Part shown: piece by piece, positions 52,735 through 61,969 of the stretch
Position numbering within the stretch: position 1 is the stretch's first letter
Layout of the letters: each line of letters starts with the position of its first letter
NCBI RefSeq assembly: GCF_049896245.1
Contig: NZ_JAFCTX010000020.1
Span: 1 to 64,000 of the forward strand
Direction: 5' to 3'
From: Cypionkella sp049896245
GTDB lineage: Bacteria > Pseudomonadota > Alphaproteobacteria > Rhodobacterales > Rhodobacteraceae
DNA: 64,000 nucleotides
Translations under genes and position numbers: made by a program
Notes under the pieces: model-generated
The model's database searches: none
Told to the model about the DNA's origin: nothing
The model's input: the letters and a program-made list of their open reading frames with translations, nothing else

Positions 52735-53096
52735 TGGCCCGTCATTCCGTCCTCCGCGCAACCGGCGTCGTGTCGATCTTCGGTGCAGCCGGTCCGGCGC
52801 TCGATGAGATCGGGCTTTCGGCCTGGATCGCGCAGGCCGAACCCGGTGAGATGCTGGTCTACCATCGCGGCTTTCTTGCCGTCGATACCTTTGGCTCGGC
52901 CTCGCCTCTTTCGCCCGAACGCCGCTCAGCCCTGCGTCGGACCGCCGATGCCGCCCTGCGCGCTGCCGAACAGGACCTCGTCCATCTCGTGCAGGCCCGG
53001 ATCGGGCCGGACCAGTTCGCCTACATCGCCGTCGCCCGGCGCAAGCCCCGCCAGGCCGGTGCGTCTCTCTCGGTGCGCCTGCTCGAGGCCGCCTGA
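52731..53096 (+). CDS. Hypothetical phage protein
   Basis: The 121-residue product (SIFGAAGPALDEIGLSAWIAQAEPGEMLVYHRGFLAVD ... QDLVHLVQARIGPDQFAYIAVAR) has a compact mixed fold without a known motif. The ATG at 52731 or 52734 could be used. It is part of the early operon. Confidence 0.65.
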   Translation: MMARHSVLRATGVVSIFGAAGPALDEIGLSAWIAQAEPGEMLVYHRGFLAVDTFGSASPLSPERRSALRRTADAALRAAEQDLVHLVQARIGPDQFAYIAVARRKPRQAGASLSVRLLEAA

Positions 53097-53123
53097 TCCC
53101 CATCCCCCAATACGGAGACCAAG

Positions 53124-53612
53124 ATGCCATTCCCCGACAACACGCCCAGTATCGATGAGCTGATCAATCTGCCCGTGGGTGAGATCGCCCTGCTTCCGGT
53201 GGACCTGCTGGCCGCCATGCAGCGCGAAATCGACGTGGCTGCGAAGCAGATGAAGGCCGTGACGGCCCGCTTCAGCACCGCGCTGGAAGTCCGGTTTGCC
53301 ACCCGCGCCGCCGAGGTGCGCAGCGCCTCTGGCAAGGACACCGGCACGGTGCGCTTTGATGAGGGTGATTTTACCATCGTCGCCGATCTGCCGAAGAGGG
53401 TGGATTGGGATCAAGACCGCCTGGCCGCCATGGTCGAGCGTATTCGCGCCGCCGGGGATGATCCTGCTGAGTATGTCGAGATCAGCTTCAAGGTGCCAGA
53501 GCGCAACTATGTCGCTTGGCCCGATGCCATCCGTCAGGGCTTCGAGCCCGCGCGCACGGTGCGGACCGGGACTCTGAAGGTCGAGATCCTCCCGCAAGGG
53601 GGTGCGCAGTGA
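53124..53612 (+). CDS. Hypothetical phage recombination-module protein
   Basis: The 162-residue product has a helical first half (LLAAMQREIDVAAKQMKAVTARFSTALE) and a beta-rich end (TIVADLPKRVDWDQDRLAAMVER, YVEISFKVPERNYVAWPDAIRQGFEPART). I recognise similar proteins beside Sak4 genes in Rhodobacteraceae phages, with no known activity. It overlaps the Sak4-like gene by 4 nt. Confidence 0.65.
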   Translation: MPFPDNTPSIDELINLPVGEIALLPVDLLAAMQREIDVAAKQMKAVTARFSTALEVRFATRAAEVRSASGKDTGTVRFDEGDFTIVADLPKRVDWDQDRLAAMVERIRAAGDDPAEYVEISFKVPERNYVAWPDAIRQGFEPARTVRTGTLKVEILPQGGAQ

Positions 53613-54475
53613 CCCTGCCCATCATCACCGCCGACCAGCGGCTGGCCGAACCGCGCGGTATCAAGGGCTGCATCTTCGGCAAGTCCGGCATCGGCAAAAC
53701 CAGCCTTCTGTGGACGCTCGACCCCGCCCGCACGCTGTTCATGGATCTGGAAGCGGGCGATCTCGCCATCGAAGGCTGGCCCGGCGACAGCATCCGGCCG
53801 CGCACATGGGCAGAATGCCGGGACTTCGCGGTGTTCATCGGCGGGGCGAACCCCAGCCTGCGGGACGAGCAACCCTACAGCCCGGCGCACCACGCCGCCG
53901 TCTGCCAGAAGTTCGGAGATCAGGCCGCCCTCGACCGGTACGACACCATCTTCGTCGACTCGATCACCGTCGCCGGGCGGCTGTGCTTTCAATGGTGCAA
54001 GGGCCAGCCTGAGGCGCTGTCGGAAAAGACCGGCAAGCCGGATGTGCGCGGCGCTTACGGGCTGCACGGTCGCGAGATGATCGCCTGGCTCACGCATCTG
54101 CAGCACACGCGGGCCAAGAACGTCTGGTTTGTCGGCATCCTCGACGAGAAGCTCGACGACTTCAATCGCAAGGTCTTTCAGCCGCAGATCGACGGATCAA
54201 AGACAGGGTTGGAGCTGCCAGGGATCGTCGATGAAGTGATCACCATGGCAGAACTGAAGGCCGAAGGGGGCGATCCCTACCGTGCCTTCGTCTGCCAGAC
54301 GATCAACCCCTGGGGCTTTCCGGCCAAGGATCGCTCTGGCCGCCTCGGCCTGGTCGAAGAACCCCACCTCGGCCGCCTGATGGCCAAGATCCGCAAACCC
54401 GCTGCCCCGGCGACCGAACGGCTGACCTATCAGCCGCCCGTCGAGGCAGCCACGCCCGCACAAACCCAATCCTGA
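53609..54475 (+). CDS. Sak4-like phage RecA-type ATPase (AAA_24)
   Basis: The 288-residue product from GTG 53609 has Walker A GKSGIGKTSLL (Lys30), Walker B-like IFVDSITVAGRL and a RecA-core layout. Phage nucleotide-binding proteins of this type include Sak4, a single-strand annealing ATPase. The GTG overlaps the upstream stop. It is followed by a probable single-strand-binding partner. Confidence 0.8.
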   Translation: MTLPIITADQRLAEPRGIKGCIFGKSGIGKTSLLWTLDPARTLFMDLEAGDLAIEGWPGDSIRPRTWAECRDFAVFIGGANPSLRDEQPYSPAHHAAVCQKFGDQAALDRYDTIFVDSITVAGRLCFQWCKGQPEALSEKTGKPDVRGAYGLHGREMIAWLTHLQHTRAKNVWFVGILDEKLDDFNRKVFQPQIDGSKTGLELPGIVDEVITMAELKAEGGDPYRAFVCQTINPWGFPAKDRSGRLGLVEEPHLGRLMAKIRKPAAPATERLTYQPPVEAATPAQTQS

Positions 54476-54494
54476 TCACAGAAGGAGGCACCCC

Positions 54495-55094
54495 ATGGGG
54501 TCCTGGAACGATTTCAACGATGCGCAGAGCAATACCAATCTCATCCCGAAAGGCACGCTGGCCAAGGTGCGCCTGACCATCCGCCCCGGCGGCTTCGACG
54601 ATGCCGCGCAGGGCTGGACCGGCGGCTACGCCACGCGCGGCTCGACCGGTGCTGTCTATCTGAACGGAGAGTTCACCGTGACCGAGGGCCAGTATGCCCG
54701 GCGCAAGATCTTTACCCTGATCGGGCTCTACAGCCCAAAGGGGCCGGATTGGGCGAACATGGGCCGCAGCCTCGTGCGCGGCATGCTGAATTCGGCGTGC
54801 GGGATTTCCGACAAGGATCAGTCGCCGCAAGCGCAGTCCGCGCGCCGGATCAACGGGCTCAAGGATCTCGACGGGATCGAATTCCTCGCGCGGATCGACG
54901 TTGGCACCGATGCCAGCGGCGACGACAAGAACGAGATCCGCAGCGCCGTGACGCCGGACCACCGGGATTACGCCCAGAATATGGGGCTGGCGCCGTCCTT
55001 CGCGGGGCAACCCGCCGCGGCAGCTATTCAGCAACCTGCCGCGGCACCGCAGCCATCGGCTGGGGTGCCCGGTCGTCCGTCCTGGGCGCAGTGA
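54495..55094 (+). CDS. Probable phage ssDNA-binding-like protein
   Basis: The 199-residue product has a beta-rich core (NLIPKGTLAKVRLTIRPGG ... YLNGEFTVTEGQYARRKIFTLIGLYSPKG, GIEFLARIDVGTD) and a Pro/Ala/Gln-rich flexible tail ending in GRPSWAQ. This OB-like core plus disordered tail is the layout of SSB proteins and DUF669-type phage genes that sit beside Sak4. The assignment is by layout and context only. Confidence 0.5.
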   Translation: MGSWNDFNDAQSNTNLIPKGTLAKVRLTIRPGGFDDAAQGWTGGYATRGSTGAVYLNGEFTVTEGQYARRKIFTLIGLYSPKGPDWANMGRSLVRGMLNSACGISDKDQSPQAQSARRINGLKDLDGIEFLARIDVGTDASGDDKNEIRSAVTPDHRDYAQNMGLAPSFAGQPAAAAIQQPAAAPQPSAGVPGRPSWAQ

Positions 55095-55105
55095 GGGCCT
55101 GATCC

Positions 55106-56797
55106 ATGCGCCTTCGCCCCCGTCAGAGCCTCTTCGTGGAGCGCAGCCTCGCTGCGCTCTGCGATCATGGCAACACCCTCAGCATCGCCTCGACGGGGTT
55201 CGGCAAGACCATCGCCCTGTCGGCGGTCGTCGCAAAGTCCCTCGAGGGCAGCGACGCCAAGGCCTGCATCCTTGCGCATCGCGACGAGCTGACCGCGCAG
55301 AACCGCACCAAGTTCGGCCGAGTCGCGCCTGATATCTCCACCTCGGTGTTCGATGCCGAGACCAAGAGCTGGGCCGGTCGGGCCACCTTCGCCATGGTGC
55401 CGACGCTGTCGCGGCCCGCCAACATGGCCGCGATGCCCGCGCTCGACCTGCTGGTCATCGACGAGGCGCATCATGCGGTCGCCGACAGCTATCGCCGGAT
55501 CATCGATCATGTCCGGGGTGCCAATCCCGCCTGCCAAATCTTCGGCGTCACCGCCACCCCGAACCGGGGGGATCGCAAGGGCCTGCGCGAGATATTCGAC
55601 AATGTCGGCGACCAGGTGCGTTTGGGCGAGTTGATCGCGTCGGGCCATCTGGTGCCGCCGCGCACCTTCATCATCGACGTTGGCGTGCAGGAACAACTGC
55701 GTGCTGTGCGCAAGACCGCCGCCGACTATGACATGACCGAGGTCGCGCAGATCATGAACCGCGCGCCGGTGACCGACGAGGTGGTCCGGCACTGGCAGGA
55801 AAAGGCGAGTGAGCGGCCGACCGTCGTCTTCTGTTCCACCGTCGCCCATGCCGAAAACGTCGCGGCTGCTTTCAATGATGCGGGCATTTCGGCAGCCGTC
55901 ATCCATGGCGATCTCGATGCCGGCACGCGCCGTCGGATCCTTGCCGCCTATGCTGCGGGCGAAATCCGCGTCATCGTCAACGTGGCGGTGCTGACCGAAG
56001 GCTGGGACCATCCGCCCACATCCTGCGTCGTGCTGCTGCGCCCCAGTTCCTACAAATCGACCATGATCCAGATGGTCGGGCGGGGCCTGCGCACGGTCGA
56101 CCCGGAGGAACACCCTGGCATCATCAAGACCGACTGCATCGTGCTGGATTTCGGGACATCGAGCCTGATCCACGGCACGCTGGAACAGGATGTCGATCTG
56201 GACGGCAAGACCGAGACCGGTAAGGCCCCGACTAAAACCTGCCCGGCCTGCGATGCGGAGATCCCGCTTGCCGCAACCGAATGCCCGCTGTGCGGGGAGG
56301 CTTTTCCGCGCGAGATCGCGGAGACCGACGAAGGCGGGGATGCCACCCAGCTGTCGGGCTTCATCATGTCCGAAATCGACCTTCTGAAGCGGTCAAGCTT
56401 CGCATGGGTCGATCTGTTCGGCGATGATGCCGCCTTGATGGCCAACGGCTTCAATGCCTGGGGCGGGATCTTCTACCTCGATGGCCGCTGGCATGCCGTG
56501 GGCGGATCGAAGGGTCGTGCGCCCCGGCTTCTGGGCGTGGGTGAGCGGACGGTTTGCCTCGCGCAGGCCGATGACTGGCTGAATGAATACGAGACCGACG
56601 AGAGTGCCTTCAAATCGAAGGGCTGGCTGAAGCAGGCCGCGACCGAAAAGCAGCTGCAATATCTGCCGCCCGCGTTCCGGCAGGATTACGGCCTTACCCG
56701 CTACCGCGCCTCGGCGCTGATGACCTTCGGCTTCAACAAGCGCGAAATCCGCCAACTCGTCGGCCGCGCTAGCCCGGACATCGGGAGGGCAGCGTGA
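55106..56797 (+). CDS. Superfamily 2 DEAD/DEAH helicase
   Basis: The 563-residue protein has motif I ASTGFGKTIALS, II LLVIDEAHHAVAD, III FGVTATPNRGD and VI MVGRGLRTVDP. A zinc ribbon CPACDAEIPLAATECPLC lies near residue 382, followed by a C-terminal domain with a helical end. It resembles the SSL2/RecQ-like helicases of siphophage early regions. It overlaps the DUF6511 gene by 4 nt. Confidence 0.9.
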   Translation: MRLRPRQSLFVERSLAALCDHGNTLSIASTGFGKTIALSAVVAKSLEGSDAKACILAHRDELTAQNRTKFGRVAPDISTSVFDAETKSWAGRATFAMVPTLSRPANMAAMPALDLLVIDEAHHAVADSYRRIIDHVRGANPACQIFGVTATPNRGDRKGLREIFDNVGDQVRLGELIASGHLVPPRTFIIDVGVQEQLRAVRKTAADYDMTEVAQIMNRAPVTDEVVRHWQEKASERPTVVFCSTVAHAENVAAAFNDAGISAAVIHGDLDAGTRRRILAAYAAGEIRVIVNVAVLTEGWDHPPTSCVVLLRPSSYKSTMIQMVGRGLRTVDPEEHPGIIKTDCIVLDFGTSSLIHGTLEQDVDLDGKTETGKAPTKTCPACDAEIPLAATECPLCGEAFPREIAETDEGGDATQLSGFIMSEIDLLKRSSFAWVDLFGDDAALMANGFNAWGGIFYLDGRWHAVGGSKGRAPRLLGVGERTVCLAQADDWLNEYETDESAFKSKGWLKQAATEKQLQYLPPAFRQDYGLTRYRASALMTFGFNKREIRQLVGRASPDIGRAA

Positions 56798-57210
56798 ACC
56801 ATGCGGCGCACATCGCACCGCCCATCCGACCGGCTTCGGATCGCGTGTGCCACTGGCATCCGCGCCTTCAACCCTGCGCCGTTTGCCTGCGCCCCGCCCA
56901 AGGCTTCGGCTTCTTCAACCCCGCCAAACCACGCCCCCGCAACCATCGTTGGTTCTGCTCGATGCCCTGCCAGGCATGGTTCGCGGCCCTCCATCGCAAA
57001 GGACTGACCATGCAGGGAACGACAGAGGAAGAGCGCCTCGCCATCGCGGTGGTGATGAAGCGTCTGGGCCAGACGATGGACCAGATCGGCTGGGACAAGC
57101 GGCTCCGTGATCTCACCGCCACTGACGTCACCGCGCTGATCGAGGAGGTGCTCGAAAGCTACGGGGCCGAGATGTCGCGCATCGCAGCATCATCAGAGGT
57201 GCCATTTTGA
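56794..57210 (+). CDS. DUF6511 phage protein
   Basis: The 138-residue product from GTG 56794 has paired cysteines (CHWHPRLQPCAVCLRPAQGFGFFN ... RWFCSMPCQAWF) that suggest a zinc ribbon, followed by a helical part. This matches the DUF6511 family of phage early proteins. Function unknown. Overlaps both neighbours by 4 nt. Confidence 0.7.
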   Translation: MNHAAHIAPPIRPASDRVCHWHPRLQPCAVCLRPAQGFGFFNPAKPRPRNHRWFCSMPCQAWFAALHRKGLTMQGTTEEERLAIAVVMKRLGQTMDQIGWDKRLRDLTATDVTALIEEVLESYGAEMSRIAASSEVPF

Positions 57211-57977
57211 CGCTGGATTTCAACCCGCGCCCCTCCATGGCCGACCGGATCAACACATTGGTCGACGCAGCACTGATTGCCGAGCGCGAGGCGACGCCGC
57301 CCCGGACCTATCTCGGCGCGTCCCGGCTGGGGCATGCCTGCGAGCGCGCCTTGCAGTTCGAATTCGTGGGCGCCCCGAAAGACGAGGGCGCGGACTTTGG
57401 CGGCCAGACGCTGCGGATCTTCGCGATCGGCCACCAGCTCGAGGATCTGGCAATCCGCTGGCTGCGTGCGGCCGGGATCGACCTCTACACCCGCAAGGGC
57501 AATCGCCCTGATGGCGAGCAGTTCGGCTTTTCCGTCGCGGGCGGTCGCATTCGGGGCCATGTCGACGGGATCATTGCCAACGCCCCGGCTGCACTCGGTC
57601 TGCGCACCCCCGCGCTCTGGGAGTGCAAGACCATGAACGCCAAGAACTGGCGGGCCTGCGTCAAGGACGGGGTCACGGTCTCCAAGCCGGTCTATGCCGC
57701 CCAGATCGCGATCTACCAGGCCTATATGGAAGCGACCGTACCGGGCATCTCGGCCGCGCCGGCGCTGTTTACTGCGATCAACAAGGACACGGCCGAGCTA
57801 CACCACGAACTGGTGCCATTCGATGCGGCCCTCGCGCAGCGCATGTCCGATCGCGCGGTGCGAATCCTTCAGGCCACCGATGCAGGCGATCTGTTGCCGC
57901 GTATCGCCGCCAGCCGCGACTTCTTCGAATGCCGGTTCTGCTCGCACGCCGAGCGGTGTTGGGGGCTGGCCGCGTGA
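57207..57977 (+). CDS. Cas4-like PD-(D/E)XK exonuclease
   Basis: The 256-residue product from TTG 57207 has the RecB-family signature: YLGASRLGHACERALQFEF near residue 32, GHVDGIIANA, WECKTMNAKNW and a C-terminal FFECRFCSHAERCWG. Cysteines at HACER, ECRFC and ERC could ligate a 4Fe-4S cluster as in Cas4/AddB. It likely resects DNA for Sak4-mediated recombination. The TTG overlaps the DUF6511 stop; ATG 57237 is an alternative. Confidence 0.85.
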   Translation: MTLDFNPRPSMADRINTLVDAALIAEREATPPRTYLGASRLGHACERALQFEFVGAPKDEGADFGGQTLRIFAIGHQLEDLAIRWLRAAGIDLYTRKGNRPDGEQFGFSVAGGRIRGHVDGIIANAPAALGLRTPALWECKTMNAKNWRACVKDGVTVSKPVYAAQIAIYQAYMEATVPGISAAPALFTAINKDTAELHHELVPFDAALAQRMSDRAVRILQATDAGDLLPRIAASRDFFECRFCSHAERCWGLAA

Positions 57978-60391
57978 CCTATGCACCCGACGATCCGCCC
58001 GACCCGCCCCAGATGCCCGACGCACCCCATGCAGCCAAGGAAGCAGCAATGCCCACCGATCATGATGATCATCAGACCCGGACAGAGCCCCCGAAGGAGA
58101 ATCTCGTCCATTTCAACCCCTGGCGGGATTTCAACGACGCGACCCCGATGGTCGATGTCTTCGGCGACGAGCCGGACCCCATGCAGATCGCCCAGTTCAT
58201 GCAGGTTGTCTTCGGCTATTGTGACGGGTTGATCCCGGTCCGCAGTTTCATCGACAAGGGTCAGGGCATCGACGGCCGCCCGCATAACACTTGGATCGAG
58301 GCGAATGCCGAGACGCCGGACAAGATGGCGACCTTCGCCACGTGGGCTTCGCGGGAAGGGGCCGCCGTCTACGTGATCCCCGGCACCGTTGCCGCCCCCG
58401 GCCAAGCCAAAGCCGCGGAAATCCTGCAGATGCAGACCGTCGTCGTCGACATCGACACCGGCGACATCGCCACGAAGCGTGCCCATCTGGAGCGCCACCT
58501 CGGCCAGCCCACCATGGTTGTCGAAAGCGGCGGGGTCACGGCTGAGGGTCAGCGCAAGTGTCATATCTGGTGGAAGCTCAGCGAGCCCGCAGAAGGCGAT
58601 GACATCCGGCGGGTGTGCCGCCTGCGGGGCGACATTGCTGCCAAGGCCGGTGGCGACATGCATTTCCGCTCGGCCCACCAGCCGATCCGCGTAGCAGGCT
58701 CGGTTCATTTCAAGAACAACGTCAAGACTCTCGTGCAGATCGTCGAACTGCATGACGACATGGAACGCGATCTGGGCGAGTTCATCGATGCCGTCGCCGA
58801 CATGCCGCCAGCCCCCGGCGTGACGCTGCAGCCTGACTTTGGCTCGCCCGACAAGCCCCTTGTCGGCGAAGTGCTGGTGACGCCTGTGCGCGAAGGCAAC
58901 GAGGACGACTGGTCCCGCTTCGAAGGTGCCTCTGCCGCCATCGGGCATTTCATCCGAATGGTCCATGAAGGCCGGATGTCCAAGGGCGAAGGCTGGGAAG
59001 GCATTTGCGGATACAATGCTGCCATGCTGCGGCCAGAGTGGCCTGTCGAACGGTTGAAACGCGAGTCCGAACGGCTTTGGGCCATTCATGTCGAAAAGCA
59101 TGGACCGCCGCTGGTCCGGTTGGACAGTGCGGCACCGGTGCCCAACGAGGTGCCCATATTCACGCTGGGATCGCTGCTCGACGACATCAGCCCGATGCCT
59201 TCCGACATCATCGCCCCCCGCGTGCTGACGCCTGGCGGGCTTCTGGTGCTCGGTGGCGCGCCCAAGGTCGGCAAGAGCGATCTCCTGATCTCCTGGCTCG
59301 TGCACATGGCGGCAGGCCAGCCGTTTTTGGGCTTCACCCCGCCGCGCCCGCTGCGTGTGTTCTACCTGCAGGCCGAGATACAGTATCACTATCTGCGCGA
59401 ACGCCTGCAGCAGATCACCCTTCCGCGTAGGCTTATGGCGGCTGCACGCGACAACCTTGTCGCGACACCCAAGCTGCAGATGCTGCTCGACTCAGAAGGC
59501 AGCATGCGTGTTGCCACCGCAATCCGGCGCGCTTTTCCAGCCGAACCTGTCGACATCATCTGCATCGACCCGATCCGCAATCTCTTCGACGGCGGCCCGG
59601 ATGGCGGCAGCGAGAACGACAACGCGGCGATGATGTTCTTCCTGAAAGACCGGGTCGAGGTCCTGCGCGATCACATCAACCCGGACTGTGGCGTCATCCT
59701 CGTCCACCACACCAAGAAACTCTCGAAGCAACAGGTCAAGGACGATCCGTTCCTCGCTCTGTCCGGGGCAAGTGCCCTGCGCGGTTTCTACACTTCCGGC
59801 CTGATCCTGCATCGCCCCGATGAGGACGCGTCCGAGCGCAAGCTGGAGATCGAGTTGCGTAATGGCCCGGCGTTACCGTCAAAGCTGATCGACAAGGTCA
59901 AGGGCGAATGGGTCGAGATCAACCCGATGAACGAGCGGCTGGTCCGGGTGGACGTTGGCGCGAGGCATGATTCCGAGCGGGAGCGCAAGGGCGACGTCAT
60001 CACCACCATCCTGGTGGAAGAAGCGCTCAGGGGTCGGATGTATACGATGACCCAGTTTGCGGAAGCCTTCGAGAATAAGGCTGGCCTCAGCGGCGCGGCG
60101 GGCATTCGTGACCGCCTGAACGTGCTGACCACCAAGGGCATCATCAAGTTCGTGAAGGGCGAGGCGGCTTTGGCCATCGGCCTCCCCTCGGATCGCAGCA
60201 AATTCGGCTACCTCTGCGTCGAAGGTCTGGCGCTTGCGACAGGGGCTGAGGCGATCGATGCAACCACTGGCGAGGTCTTTCCAGAGGCCGTCCAGATCTT
60301 GCCCAGCCATTTCAAATGCGCCCAGACGGGGGCCGTCCTCCCCGTCGAAAACCGTGACGTCTGGGTCCATGCGGAGGGCAAGAATCCATGA
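57974..60391 (+). CDS. Phage primase-helicase (RepB-type primase with AAA_25 helicase)
   Basis: The 805-residue protein starts at GTG 57974, overlapping the nuclease stop. The N-terminal half holds a primase-like domain (VVVDIDTGDIATKRAHLERH, SGGVTAEGQRKCHIWWKL, FRSAHQPIRVAGSVHFKN), the usual AEP/RepB-primase signature. The central region is a RepA-type helicase with Walker A GGAPKVGKSDLL, IICIDPIRNLF and VILVHHTKKLSK. The C-terminal part has a winged helix. It should start phage DNA replication. Confidence 0.85.
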   Translation: MTYAPDDPPDPPQMPDAPHAAKEAAMPTDHDDHQTRTEPPKENLVHFNPWRDFNDATPMVDVFGDEPDPMQIAQFMQVVFGYCDGLIPVRSFIDKGQGIDGRPHNTWIEANAETPDKMATFATWASREGAAVYVIPGTVAAPGQAKAAEILQMQTVVVDIDTGDIATKRAHLERHLGQPTMVVESGGVTAEGQRKCHIWWKLSEPAEGDDIRRVCRLRGDIAAKAGGDMHFRSAHQPIRVAGSVHFKNNVKTLVQIVELHDDMERDLGEFIDAVADMPPAPGVTLQPDFGSPDKPLVGEVLVTPVREGNEDDWSRFEGASAAIGHFIRMVHEGRMSKGEGWEGICGYNAAMLRPEWPVERLKRESERLWAIHVEKHGPPLVRLDSAAPVPNEVPIFTLGSLLDDISPMPSDIIAPRVLTPGGLLVLGGAPKVGKSDLLISWLVHMAAGQPFLGFTPPRPLRVFYLQAEIQYHYLRERLQQITLPRRLMAAARDNLVATPKLQMLLDSEGSMRVATAIRRAFPAEPVDIICIDPIRNLFDGGPDGGSENDNAAMMFFLKDRVEVLRDHINPDCGVILVHHTKKLSKQQVKDDPFLALSGASALRGFYTSGLILHRPDEDASERKLEIELRNGPALPSKLIDKVKGEWVEINPMNERLVRVDVGARHDSERERKGDVITTILVEEALRGRMYTMTQFAEAFENKAGLSGAAGIRDRLNVLTTKGIIKFVKGEAALAIGLPSDRSKFGYLCVEGLALATGAEAIDATTGEVFPEAVQILPSHFKCAQTGAVLPVENRDVWVHAEGKNP

Positions 60392-60396
60392 TCCCG

Positions 60397-60619
60397 GCCT
60401 GCAAATCCGCCGGCAAAATCTGCGTTTTCCGCTGCCAAATCTGGCCAGATTTTGCCAAATCCTGGATTTGGCCCGGTTCTCAAATCTGGGTTTCCCCGTT
60501 CCATTTCAATGTGTTGTGGGGCGCACTCCAGATTTGCCAGTGGGTCGTGCCCAATCTGCTCACAAATCTGGGATTTCTAAACAAGAACAGACACTTCTGC
60601 CAGATTTCAGATTTGTCAG
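60397..60619. repeat. caaatctg/cagatttg repeats in both orientations after the primase gene
   Basis: Copies of caaatc or gattt-g occur at about 60402, 60436, 60456, 60464, 60481, 60531, 60563, 60601 and 60608 in both orientations. gccaaatcctggatttggc at 60454-60472 is a perfect 19-bp palindrome. A 113-codon frame (60388-60729) starting in an ATGA overlap reads through them (QIW and KS repeats) and is of doubtful reality. The core matches the ggatttg iterons at 20783-20946. Confidence 0.65.
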
Positions 60620-60804
60620 AAAGCACCCCTAAAGGGGTGGGTGGACTCCCCCCGCAGGCGGGGAGGTCCACCACCCACCCCTGGGCAATCTTCTCGAGCC
60701 CAAGTTCTGGGTCGAGATCAATCCGATGACAGCGACCCGACCTGCCCGGGCACATGCCTGCCGTCGTTGCCCATCCCCGCAGCCAACCCGAAAAGGAGAC
60801 CACA
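60620..60804. other. Non-coding stretch before the RuvC-like gene
   Basis: It contains a ggtggg...ccaccc inverted pair (60637-60680 region, gtgggtggactcccc / ggaggtccaccaccc). It also contains gtcgagatcaatccgatga near 60710-60730, echoing a sequence inside the primase gene near 59912, possibly a duplicated scrap. Confidence 0.4.
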
Positions 60805-61341
60805 ATGGCTGAACTGACTTTGACCACCCGCTCGCGAGAGGCCATCCCCGACATGCCACTGGCATTCCGCGCTGATCGCACCCTGCTGGCGCTCGACCTC
60901 GGAACCATGACAGGATGGGCGCTGCATGGCGTCGATGGGCTGATCACCAGTGGCACCGTGTCCTTTCGCCCGGGTCGGTTCGATGGCGGCGGCATGCGCT
61001 ACCTGCGGTTCACCAACTGGCTGGGCGAGTTGGACCGTCTCTCGGGGCCAATCGCCTCCATCTGGTTCGAAGAGGTTCGCCGTCATGCGGGCACTGACGC
61101 CGCCCACGTCTATGGCGGGCTTATGGCCACGCTGACCGCTTGGGCAGAGCTGCGGGGCGTGCCTTACGAAGGCGTGCCGGTCGGCACCATCAAGCGCCAC
61201 GCCACCGGCAAGGGCAACGCCGACAAGGAGGCGATGATCGCCGCCGCCCGGGCCCGTGGCTTCAGCCCCGCCGACGACAACGAGGCCGATGCCATCGCAA
61301 TCCTGTTCTGGGCGCTCGAGACCAAGGGGGGCCTGCAATGA
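60805..61341 (+). CDS. RuvC-like Holliday-junction resolvase
   Basis: The 178-residue product from ATG 60805 has an RNase H fold: first acidic residue Asp31 in LLALDLGTMTGWAL, WFEEVRRH, and DDNEADAIAILFWAL near the end. Phage RuvC relatives resolve branched replication intermediates. It overlaps the next gene by 4 nt. Confidence 0.82.
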   Translation: MAELTLTTRSREAIPDMPLAFRADRTLLALDLGTMTGWALHGVDGLITSGTVSFRPGRFDGGGMRYLRFTNWLGELDRLSGPIASIWFEEVRRHAGTDAAHVYGGLMATLTAWAELRGVPYEGVPVGTIKRHATGKGNADKEAMIAAARARGFSPADDNEADAIAILFWALETKGGLQ

Positions 61342-61544
61342 CCGGGATGCGGTTCACGCCGAAGGGCTATGGCGGCCATCGCCGCAATCCCGATGAGGTC
61401 AAGCGCGACGGATGGCGCGAACAGGGCGTGCTTGCCGTCGCCATGGACGATCACCGCCTGACCTGGCCGGAACGGGAACTGGTGCGCCAGCTCGGGGAGA
61501 AACTCTATGGCACCGCCATCGGCGGGCGGGAGGTGCAACGATGA
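61338..61544 (+). CDS. Small hypothetical phage protein
   Basis: The 68-residue product (MTGMRFTPKGYGGHRRNPDEVKRDGWREQGVLAVAMDDHRLTWPERELVRQLGEKLYG) is basic with a helical end. No known domain. Overlaps the RuvC-like gene and the DUF6362 gene by 4 nt each. Confidence 0.65.
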   Translation: MTGMRFTPKGYGGHRRNPDEVKRDGWREQGVLAVAMDDHRLTWPERELVRQLGEKLYGTAIGGREVQR

Positions 61545-61969
61545 CCGTCTGGACCCCCGCGCTGGTCGAGGAACGGCTGGCCGAAGCCGCCTTCGTTCTG
61601 AAGCGCCTGCCTGAGCCCCGGCGGCAGGGCTACTTCAGCACCTGGCCAGAGTTTGTCTACAGCTTCGCCGACAAGGTGGGGCAGGAGCCGAAGCCCATGC
61701 GCGTGCTGCCCTCCCCGCAGGCGATTAGCCGGATGGAGGAGACGCTGACCTGGACGGCCTGCCTCGAACCGATCGACGGCAAGATCGTCTGGATGAAAGC
61801 GCATGGCGAACGCTGGAAGGAGATCTGCTGGGCCGTTGGTCTGCATCGCTCGGCAGCTCATCAGCACTGGCAATTCGGGATTTCTGTCATCGCGCTGACC
61901 CTCAACAAGCGGCGGTTCAACCGCAACCTGTCGAAGCAACGGGTAATCGAACTGGCCAGTGGCGCGTAA
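61541..61969 (+). CDS. DUF6362 phage protein
   Basis: The 142-residue product matches DUF6362: LVEERLAEAAFVLKRLPEPRRQGYFSTWPEF, LPSPQAISRMEETLTW, then a helix-turn-helix-like GERWKEICWAVGLHRSAAHQHWQ. It is probably a DNA-binding late-early regulator, by analogy only. It ends the run of overlapping genes; a structured gap follows. Confidence 0.75.
   Translation: MTVWTPALVEERLAEAAFVLKRLPEPRRQGYFSTWPEFVYSFADKVGQEPKPMRVLPSPQAISRMEETLTWTACLEPIDGKIVWMKAHGERWKEICWAVGLHRSAAHQHWQFGISVIALTLNKRRFNRNLSKQRVIELASGA

Noticed and set aside
60388..60729. 113-codon gene starting in an ATGA overlap after the primase
   Set aside because: Its product is mostly a readout of caaatctg repeats (QIW/KS units); kept only as a note in the repeat entry.
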